Positions 25,345 to 31,460 of a DNA stretch of 53,091 nucleotides are shown one piece after another. The position numbers and the translations under genes are program-made. Position 1 is the stretch's first letter. Each line of letters opens with the position of its first letter. The notes beneath the pieces are model-generated. The model had not been told where the DNA came from, did not search any database, and saw only the letters and a list, made by a program, of their open reading frames with translations. The DNA is taken from the NCBI GenBank assembly GCA_964498725.1, contig CAZCHS010000012.1, positions 1 through 53,091 on the forward strand. Reading direction: 5' to 3'. The stretch comes from JAFGTP01 sp964498725 (GTDB lineage: Bacteria > Fidelibacterota > UBA2242 > JAFGTP01).

Positions 25345-25767
25345 ATGAAAAAAAACATACTATTTATTTGCACAGGTAACTCAGTGCGCAGCCAGATGGC
25401 CCATGGATTATTCGATTATTTAACCGGTCATCAACACAATGTATACTCTGCCGGCATCACACCGGCCGGTGTTCACCCCCTGACCCGACAAGTCATGTCA
25501 GAAATTGGTATTGACATGAGCAGCCACTTCTCTAATCATGTGGATGAAATGCTGGATATTGAATTTGATTATGTGATTGTGCTTTGTGAAATCGCTTTTC
25601 TCAGCATTCCAACATTCAAAGGTGATTATCAATTGGTGAAATGGTTTATTGATGATCCGATCCGGGTTCGTGGCCCCAGAGAAAGAAAGCTTCAGGCCTT
25701 TACCATGACCCGGCAAATCATCCGGCGCAAGGTGGAAAATTTTATTGACGAAGAAAAACTGAGCTAA
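25345..25767 (+). CDS. ArsC / low-molecular-weight phosphatase family protein
   Basis: A 140-residue protein with the LMW-PTPase fold. The phosphate loop CTGNSVRS (Cys9-X5-Arg15) starts the chain, and the acid loop FIDDP lies near 112. Together with the YSAGITPAGVHPLT block this is the thioredoxin-type arsenate reductase pattern. That class also needs two resolving cysteines seven residues apart; here LCEIAFLS retains only the first. It may thus be a phosphatase or a reductase using another thiol. No ars genes are nearby. Confidence 0.85.
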   Translation: MKKNILFICTGNSVRSQMAHGLFDYLTGHQHNVYSAGITPAGVHPLTRQVMSEIGIDMSSHFSNHVDEMLDIEFDYVIVLCEIAFLSIPTFKGDYQLVKWFIDDPIRVRGPRERKLQAFTMTRQIIRRKVENFIDEEKLS

Positions 25768-25795
25768 CAACCGTCTCATTTTTTTGGGGTACTCT

Positions 25796-25837
25796 GACCG
25801 TGTCAGTGTTTAAATCAACACAGTTGATTCACTCCAT
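25796..25837 (+). repeat. Convergent-end hairpin element, copy 1
   Basis: This 42-base unit differs from copy 2 (30075-30116) at three positions, all A/G. Stem AATCAAC (25813-25819) and GTTGATT (25823-25829) with loop ACA. It lies between the ArsC-like gene and the end of the leftward epimerase gene, which converge here. Confidence 0.75.
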
Positions 25838-25847
25838 ATCGACGGGA

Positions 25848-26825
25848 TTAGCCCTCATAATCCTTGATGATTTTATCCATTATTTCATTAAGAGCTTTGT
25901 CAACCTGACTATGCCCGGGATGAGAATCATAAAAATCTATAATTTCTTTAGCGCCCTGAGCAAAGGGGATCGTGGCCGCAAAATCCGGCACCAATCGCTT
26001 GATTTTGGTGTTATCAAAGATCATACTGTGCATTTTATCTCCCAACAAACTATCGCCCCAATCCTTATCATATTTAGCGATTACATCTGACGGAATGTGA
26101 ACAATTTTCGGTTTTATCCCGGCGGCTTTGGCGACCAATTCAAAGATTTGGTTCCAGGTCAGCAATTCATCGGTTGTAATATGAACTTTTTCACCTATAG
26201 CGCGATTGTTTCCCAGCAGCCCGACAAAACCTTTAGCAAAGTCCCGATGATGCGTCAACACCCAAATGGAGGTTCCGTCACCATGAACGATCACCTTTTT
26301 GCCCTTGCGCATTCTATCAATTATTGTATAACCGCCATGCATGGGTAATACTGTTTTATCATAGGTGTGAGACGGGCGCACAATTGTGAAAGGAAAACCA
26401 AATTCCCGGTGGGCTTTCACCAATTTTTTTTCACAGTCGATCTTGTTGCGGGAATATTCCCAGAAGGGATTAGCAAGCGTGGTGGATTCGGTAACCGGGA
26501 GATTTCCCGGTGGCGTTTGATAAGCAGATGCACTGCTGATAAAAATGTATTGGCTTGTCCGGTTCCGGAATAGTTCAATATCCCGTTCAATCTGGTCCGG
26601 TGAAAAAACAACCCAGTTGACAACAACATCAAAGGTCTGTTCCCCAAGTGCTTTTTCCACTGCTTGCTTATCATTGATATCCGCTGTAATAGTTTTTGCC
26701 CCTTTGGGTAGCGGGCGAAAACTTTTACCTCTGGTTAAGAGATAAAGATCAATGCCCCGGTGAACAGCAAGTTGTGAACTGGCTGAACTGATGGTTCCAG
26801 TACCACCGATAAATAATACTTTCAT
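25848..26825 (-). CDS. NAD-dependent epimerase/dehydratase (extended-type SDR)
   Basis: A 325-residue cytoplasmic Rossmann-fold protein. The nucleotide site is GGTGTISSAS (8-17) rather than the common GxxGxxG, and the catalytic region has SSASAY (about 97-102) and YSRNKIDCEK (about 128-137), giving the YxxxK pair. IVRPSHTYD matches the usual RP substrate-loop site. Relatives include chloroplast-type CSP41 and sugar-nucleotide epimerases. The substrate cannot be read. The next gene upstream is an aldose epimerase on the same strand (29-base gap), which suggests a sugar-related pair. Confidence 0.88.
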   Translation of the reverse strand: MKVLFIGGTGTISSASSQLAVHRGIDLYLLTRGKSFRPLPKGAKTITADINDKQAVEKALGEQTFDVVVNWVVFSPDQIERDIELFRNRTSQYIFISSASAYQTPPGNLPVTESTTLANPFWEYSRNKIDCEKKLVKAHREFGFPFTIVRPSHTYDKTVLPMHGGYTIIDRMRKGKKVIVHGDGTSIWVLTHHRDFAKGFVGLLGNNRAIGEKVHITTDELLTWNQIFELVAKAAGIKPKIVHIPSDVIAKYDKDWGDSLLGDKMHSMIFDNTKIKRLVPDFAATIPFAQGAKEIIDFYDSHPGHSQVDKALNEIMDKIIKDYEG

Positions 26826-26854
26826 AATTTCCTCAAAATTTTTTAACCAACTCT

Positions 26855-27811
26855 TTATTTAAGATAGACACCCCAACTCAAGGTTGCAGACTGACCCGGA
26901 TTCAGAATCATCAGATCATCACCGGAATTCAGTGAATTAATATTGCCGGACAATGGTTCAATCGCAATTGATTCTCTGTCTGGCGGTGTATAAATCAGTA
27001 AGAAATTGAATTTATGGCTACCGGTTTCCTGCCAAATATTAATCGTGCAGTTTTCCGTCTCATCGGTAAGTTCCGTATTCATGATCCGTTCCTGGCGTGG
27101 AAACTGGAACCCATTATCAAAGACCCGGCCGCGAATTTTTCCCGGCATTATAAATTCCGAATTCGCTTTGATCTCTCCCAAGGGGACCAGTTGCTTATTT
27201 AAAACCGTTTCTTTTTCTGTGGGGATCATCATTTTTAATTCATCAACTTTTTTATCAAATCTGAAATAGGGATGAACGCCATAGGCAGCCGGCGCTTTTC
27301 TGTCGCCTTGATTTTCAATTGTCGTTTGGCTTGTGAATCCTTTTTCTGATAAAGTATACTTAATACTTATTTTTAAAGAAAAAGGATAGCTATCTGTAAA
27401 TTTTTCTGTATTGAATACAAAAGTGATCGCCGCTTTATGCTTTTTTATTATTTCTGATTCTAATTTCATCGGTTGATTATAGAGGAACCCGTGTAAAGCG
27501 GCATTCAGCTGCCGGTCATTGATATCAAATTGATAACTCTTTCCATCAAAATGATAAATCCCTTCGGGTAATCGTCCGGCAAAGGGAAATAAGGGTGCAT
27601 TATAAAATCGGTCATGATTATCAAACTCTTCTTTTGTCCTGTAGCCTTTTATTATTGAATATAGTTTTCCCTTTTTCTCCAATACCATCTCATTGACATT
27701 GGCGCCGTAATCAGGCACAATGGAAATATATTCACCGCTTTGGTGGTTAATCAATCGGATTGTTTTCAGATTATTCTTCCGGGTCTCTTTTATTTCAAAC
27801 TTTTTATTCAC
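26855..27811 (-). CDS. Aldose 1-epimerase (galactose mutarotase) family protein
   Basis: A 318-residue mutarotase-fold protein that interconverts alpha and beta anomers of a sugar. The key positions are visible: Arg in FAGRLPEGIY, His in AALHGFLYNQP, the second His in AAYGVHPYFRF, and the catalytic Glu in SIAIEPLSGN. It belongs to the broader YeaD/LacX-like branch rather than strict GalM, so the sugar may not be galactose. It is probably co-transcribed with the epimerase that follows. Confidence 0.88.
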   Translation of the reverse strand: MNKKFEIKETRKNNLKTIRLINHQSGEYISIVPDYGANVNEMVLEKKGKLYSIIKGYRTKEEFDNHDRFYNAPLFPFAGRLPEGIYHFDGKSYQFDINDRQLNAALHGFLYNQPMKLESEIIKKHKAAITFVFNTEKFTDSYPFSLKISIKYTLSEKGFTSQTTIENQGDRKAPAAYGVHPYFRFDKKVDELKMMIPTEKETVLNKQLVPLGEIKANSEFIMPGKIRGRVFDNGFQFPRQERIMNTELTDETENCTINIWQETGSHKFNFLLIYTPPDRESIAIEPLSGNINSLNSGDDLMILNPGQSATLSWGVYLK

Positions 27812-27989
27812 GTTTCACCTATTTCAATATAAAATCATTTTTGTTTTATCAATTTCTTATATTTTTATGCTAATTTTATAAATCTTTAGTCAATTCCCCT
27901 TAATCATTAACTCTCTTTTTATTTTTAATCTTTTTTTAAAGAACAGCGCCTTTTTTCCTGATAATTACAGTAGATGAAAGAAAATAAAA

Positions 27990-28190
27990 ATGTGTAAACC
28001 AAAAAAATATAATAACCCTACCACCGACGACTCAGTTCAACATTATCTGGATGAATTGTCAAAAATTAAATTGCTGGATAAATATACCCTTCTTCGCCTT
28101 CATGAAAACATCAATTCCAGTTATTACAAAGACCATCAAATTCTAAACAAAATTTCCAATAAATTAATTGAGGATCTGGATATTAATTAG
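27990..28190 (+). CDS. Small protein resembling sigma-70 region 1.2
   Basis: A 66-residue polypeptide. DSVQHYLDELSKIKLLDKYTLLRL (quoted in part: SVQHYLDELSKIKLL, residues about 15-29) resembles region 1.2 of primary sigma factors (D-x-V-x-x-Y-L-x-E-I-x-x-x-P-L-L). The proline before LL is replaced by Lys. Nothing that looks like regions 2-4 follows, so it is either a free-standing fragment or a relic. The ribosome site is weak (GAAAGAAA) and the protein is short, so coding status is uncertain. Confidence 0.45.
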   Translation: MCKPKKYNNPTTDDSVQHYLDELSKIKLLDKYTLLRLHENINSSYYKDHQILNKISNKLIEDLDIN

Positions 28191-28324
28191 GTCTTTCCCA
28201 GGCGGTTGTTATTAACCCCAAAAATTTAAAATTATGCCTTGAACACCATCTAATTTATTGTAAATTATTCACAATTAAAAGTTGGTTAATAAAAATTTTA
28301 CTAAACCCTGTAAAGGAAGTAATC

Positions 28325-29101
28325 ATGAGGCGATATTTTCTATTTACCTTGATTTTATTGATCGGTTGTCAATCCGCTCCGGAATCATTTACTCTTACCC
28401 TGATGAGTTATAATGTCCGTCACGGTGTATCCATGCACTGGAAGCCGGCGATAAAAGACCAGGCTGCAATCATTAATGCGCAATCCCCTGATTGGGTAGG
28501 TCTGCAGGAAATCGATCACCTTTGCCGGCGATCTAATACCATTGACCAAACCAGTGAATTTGGCGATCTTACCGGCATGCGTGGCTTTTTTGGAAAATTT
28601 ATGGATTTTGACAGTGGCCGGTATGGTATGGCCGTGCTCAGCAATCTTCCGGTAGTGAAAACAAAAATTTTAGAACTGCCGGAAGGTGCAGAACCGCGAG
28701 TCGCCATCATTCAGACAGTAAAATTGAATAAAAAGCTAAAACTTGCGCTGGCCAATGTTCATTTCGACTGGACGACTTCTGACTATCGAATATCCCAGGC
28801 ACAAACCCTGATCAGCTATCTCGATAAACTGCAATTACCAACCATCGTGCTGGGTGATTATAATGCCAAACCCGGTTCGCCGACTTTAAAATTATTCATG
28901 GATTCGGGATTCCAACCGGTAAAAAAGAAAGAAAACCAGCTCACCTGGCCGGCTGAAAATCCCACTGTTGAAATCGATCATTTTTTCATAAGAGGAACCC
29001 GGAAAATCAACATTTCACCGGAATTCATAAAAGTTTTAAATGAACCGGAAGCATCCGACCACCTACCCGTTGTGGCGAGACTTAAAATTCTGAGGAAATA
29101 A
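28325..29101 (+). CDS. Endonuclease/exonuclease/phosphatase (EEP) family lipoprotein
   Basis: A 258-residue protein exported as a lipoprotein (lipobox LIGC, Cys at 15). All EEP catalytic landmarks are present: SYNVRHG (Asn), GLQEID (Glu), GRYGMAVLS, VHFDW, the D-x-N pair in LGDYNAKPGS, the Asp in VEIDHFF and the terminal SDHLPV His. The fold hydrolyses phosphodiesters of DNA, RNA or phospholipids. Envelope location makes an extracytoplasmic nuclease or sphingomyelinase-like role most likely. A GGAAG ribosome site precedes the ATG. Confidence 0.88.
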   Translation: MRRYFLFTLILLIGCQSAPESFTLTLMSYNVRHGVSMHWKPAIKDQAAIINAQSPDWVGLQEIDHLCRRSNTIDQTSEFGDLTGMRGFFGKFMDFDSGRYGMAVLSNLPVVKTKILELPEGAEPRVAIIQTVKLNKKLKLALANVHFDWTTSDYRISQAQTLISYLDKLQLPTIVLGDYNAKPGSPTLKLFMDSGFQPVKKKENQLTWPAENPTVEIDHFFIRGTRKINISPEFIKVLNEPEASDHLPVVARLKILRK

Positions 29102-29104
29102 TTC

Positions 29105-29722
29105 ATGTTGAAAAATAGTGTTTTTGTTCTCTTATTTTTTCTGTCCTCACTTTTTGCCAATGAGCAATCAACCAAATTCGGGTTCTTCGCCGGCATCAAT
29201 GCTTCCGGTGTTTTCGGACAGTATATGACCAATGAAATTTTTAAAGCCGGCCCTTCTTTAGGTATCGAGTTGGTCCGGCCTCTTCAGTCCAATCTCTATT
29301 TTCGCACCGGCCTGCAATGGACCCGCAAAGGATTCAAAACCGGAAAGATTAAATCCGAGGATTATATTGACCGCAAAGAGCGGTATTATTTTATTGCCGA
29401 CTACTTGGAAATTCCCTTTTTGCTCCAGTTTCACGGCACTGTTATAGATATCAGCGGTAACTGGGTGGCTGGTTTGGGTGCCGGACTGAATATTCATAAT
29501 TCTGCTAAAACTAAGATTGATAAACAATCGTTTCGTGAAGATGTTGATATTGATATGCGTATTTTTGATATGCTCGTTATCATCGGGGCAAACAAAATGC
29601 TAACCCAACAGCTGTCTCTGGACTTTCGCGGTTCCGCCGGCCTTATTCCCTACAACAAAAACAGTGATGTTTTGGGAAAACGCCATGCCAGTTTAAATCT
29701 CACTTTCGGCTATTATTTCTAA
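29105..29722 (+). CDS. Outer-membrane beta-barrel protein (PorT-like)
   Basis: A 205-residue exported protein: signal peptide about 1-19 (LSSLFANE), then alternating strands with the small-barrel pattern of Bacteroidetes-type outer-membrane proteins (FGFFAGINASGVFG, SNLYFRTGLQWTRKGF, LEIPFLLQFHG, VAGLGAGLNI), finishing with the terminal strand ASLNLTFGYYF. The final aromatic is the barrel-assembly signal. It follows the EEP lipoprotein by three bases and is surely co-transcribed with it. Function unknown. Confidence 0.85.
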   Translation: MLKNSVFVLLFFLSSLFANEQSTKFGFFAGINASGVFGQYMTNEIFKAGPSLGIELVRPLQSNLYFRTGLQWTRKGFKTGKIKSEDYIDRKERYYFIADYLEIPFLLQFHGTVIDISGNWVAGLGAGLNIHNSAKTKIDKQSFREDVDIDMRIFDMLVIIGANKMLTQQLSLDFRGSAGLIPYNKNSDVLGKRHASLNLTFGYYF

Positions 29723-29814
29723 TTGCCATTGATTAAATATTTTCATAATTTAAATTAATTATTTAAATCTTGCTGCATTATTTTTTTAAACAAATATTTT
29801 ATTTTGGGGGAATT

Positions 29815-30009
29815 ATGAAATAATTTATTCTGATTCTTTTTATTTTTATCTTCACCATTAACTCCCACTCAGCAGAGATACATACTGTTAAGGATGCCGG
29901 TTTTTATTCCATCAATTGGAAAACCGGAAATATCCCCACAGGCATTTATTTTTACCATTTGGAAAGCGACGGTTTTTCATCAGTAAGAAAGTGTCTGTAT
30001 GTCAAATAG
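29815..30009 (+). pseudogene. Remnant of a secreted protein: signal peptide joined to a T9SS-like sorting tail, with an in-frame stop
   Basis: An ATG with GGGGG upstream is followed by AAA and then TAA (29821-29823). The frame continues after the stop as FILILFIFIFTINSHSAEIH, a signal-peptide-like segment, and then VKDAGFYSINWKTGN and IPTGIYFYHLESDGFSSVRK up to TAG at 30007. The last part resembles the T9SS type A C-terminal sorting domain (x-G-I-Y-F-Y-x-L, then K/R-K and a short strand). A signal peptide linked straight to a sorting tail implies deletion of the mature domain, and the stop shows decay. Confidence 0.6.
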
Positions 30010-30074
30010 TATTCCAAAGGTTAAACAAGGGAGCAGGGTGGTTGATTAACAATTTGAAGCACTTTTTAGTTGTC

Positions 30075-30116
30075 GACCGTGTCGGTGTTTGAATCAACAC
30101 GGTTGATTCACTCCAT
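30075..30116 (+). repeat. Convergent-end hairpin element, copy 2
   Basis: Stem GAATCAAC (30091-30098) and GTTGATTC (30102-30109) with loop ACG, inside a 42-base unit that matches copy 1 at 39 positions. A larger alternative pairing of ACCGTGT with ACACGGT is also possible. It lies between the sorting-tail pseudogene and the end of the leftward gyrase operon. Confidence 0.75.
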
Positions 30117-30124
30117 TGAGTTGG

Positions 30125-30156
30125 AAAAAAATCCCGGTCAAAGCCGGGATTTTCTT
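30125..30156. terminator. Bidirectional rho-independent terminator at the end of the gyrase operon
   Basis: AAAATCCCGG (30128-30137) pairs with CCGGGATTTT (30144-30153) around TCAAAG. T-rich tails exist on both strands. It sits right after the stop of the phosphorylase-like gene and so ends the long leftward block. Confidence 0.88.
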
Positions 30157-30780
30157 TTACGTAAACAATGAATATATATTAACTGGTTCTTTTAAAATAA
30201 TAGAATGAATTTTACATCCGGCTTGCTTGGCGGTAATCACACCGAAATAGGTTTCATCGCTCAGCACTTGCAGTTCCTTGTTTTTCTGCAGGGCCTCTTT
30301 TTCAATTTGCGAGAGGTCATCCATATTTTTGGGAATTAGCAGTTTTGCTTTTTCCAGTCCGGTTTTAGCTAATTTTTCCGAATCGAAATCATTCTGATAA
30401 GTATTGCTCATATCAGGAAAGCGAACACCGTAGCGGTCATCATTCACACCCCGCAGGGGATTTAATCCCGACATATTGACATGATCGGTGATCAGAAAAC
30501 CCTTCAGCTTACTTTCACCCACTTCCCGGCCCCTGCCGATAAAAATGATGGATTTAATCTCATTATCAACCAATTCTCTGACAATATTTTTTTCCATGTT
30601 TAACTGCTCTTCAATGATATGGAAAAAAAGGATGCCTTTGGTTTCAAAGATGCTCATATGGCAGGCAGCAAACTCCCTTGTTAAAGTTGGATCTGTAAAC
30701 CCAAGGCTTGCCGGTGAAAAACTGCTGATTATGGCTCTTGTGATTTTATTTTTTGGTATGTCTGTAATTAATTTTTTCAT
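30157..30780 (-). CDS. Divergent, short purine-nucleoside-phosphorylase-like protein
   Basis: A 207-residue protein whose middle is clearly of the PNP/UDP phosphorylase family: LITDHVNMSGLNPLRGVNDDRYGVRFPDMSNTY (quoted in part: DHVNMSGLNPLRGVND, then RFPDMS) matches the purine nucleoside phosphorylase block ITDHINLTGxNPLxGPND and RFPDM. It is about 60 residues shorter than usual: the N-terminal GSGLG phosphate loop and GRxHxYEG segment are lost or unrecognisable, and the later GPxxET substrate block is not clear. Catalysis is doubtful; nucleoside binding is possible. It overlaps the upstream coiled-coil gene by 35 bases and ends the gyrase operon. Confidence 0.7.
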   Translation of the reverse strand: MKKLITDIPKNKITRAIISSFSPASLGFTDPTLTREFAACHMSIFETKGILFFHIIEEQLNMEKNIVRELVDNEIKSIIFIGRGREVGESKLKGFLITDHVNMSGLNPLRGVNDDRYGVRFPDMSNTYQNDFDSEKLAKTGLEKAKLLIPKNMDDLSQIEKEALQKNKELQVLSDETYFGVITAKQAGCKIHSIILKEPVNIYSLFT

Positions 30781-31162
30781 TACGCGCTTTCAATCTGTAT
30801 CGTTTATAATCAAGCCATTGTTCCAACTCTCGCTGTTTGTTTTTTATCTGCTTGATCTGCTCGATTAAAATTCCCCTGTCAAGACTGGATTTCACCACCA
30901 GATTTTCAATGGATTCAATTTCATCTTCCGAAAAAATAAAATCAGGGCCATTAGTATCTTCCACATGAAACATAATTTCATCAGTTTCATCAATTGCGAT
31001 TGACAATATCTGCTCCTGAGACAATTCCTCCTTACTCTCCAGTTCATTATAAGTGCTGATCACATTATTATTCAATTGGTCGGAAAGATTACGATATTCC
31101 TCAGCGATCGTATTAATGTGATTCATCACCTCTTTCATGTCTTTAAAACTTGTTTTTTTCAT
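30746..31162 (-). CDS. Coiled-coil protein of unknown function
   Basis: A 138-residue, strongly charged, mostly helical protein that I do not recognise. Helical stretches are residues about 5-35 and about 85-125 (SLDRGILIEQIKQIKNKQRE), separated by an acidic segment (ETDEIMFHVEDTNGPDFIFSEDE). There is no signal peptide or membrane segment. It overlaps the yggT gene start by four bases and the phosphorylase-like gene by 35, so all three are tightly coupled behind gyrA. Confidence 0.7.
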   Translation of the reverse strand: MKKTSFKDMKEVMNHINTIAEEYRNLSDQLNNNVISTYNELESKEELSQEQILSIAIDETDEIMFHVEDTNGPDFIFSEDEIESIENLVVKSSLDRGILIEQIKQIKNKQRELEQWLDYKRYRLKARNEKINYRHTKK

Positions 31163-31455
31163 AAGAAGAGTACACCAAATTCATGAATTACGTTAACAAA
31201 AAATTCATCTGTAAAATATAAAATCAATATACCGATCAGCGGAGAGAGGTCAATAGTGGAAAATTGCGGAATTATCCCCCGTATTATCATGAGGTACGGT
31301 TCCACAAAACTGCTGATAAACCGTGTATATTCATTGTAATTGTTCATTCTCAGCCAGGCCAAAACCGTATCGATAATGATCAGAAAAATATAAATATTGA
31401 TCAGAAAAGTTAACAGTTTTGCTAAGGCGATAAAGAAATATCCAAAAATAAACAC
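31159..31455 (-). CDS. YggT family membrane protein
   Basis: A 98-residue inner-membrane protein with two hydrophobic segments (about 4-30 and 68-88). The family landmarks are DTVLAWLRMNNYNEYTRFIS and the VEPYLMIIRGIIPQFSTIDLSPLIG region (quoted in part: PYLMIIRGIIP), where the P-x-R-x-x-x-P pattern is conserved. YggT proteins are linked to cell division, chloroplast nucleoid and membrane maintenance, but no activity is proven. It begins 5 bases after gyrA. Confidence 0.9.
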   Translation of the reverse strand: MFIFGYFFIALAKLLTFLINIYIFLIIIDTVLAWLRMNNYNEYTRFISSFVEPYLMIIRGIIPQFSTIDLSPLIGILILYFTDEFFVNVIHEFGVLFL

Positions 31456-31460
31456 TTATA

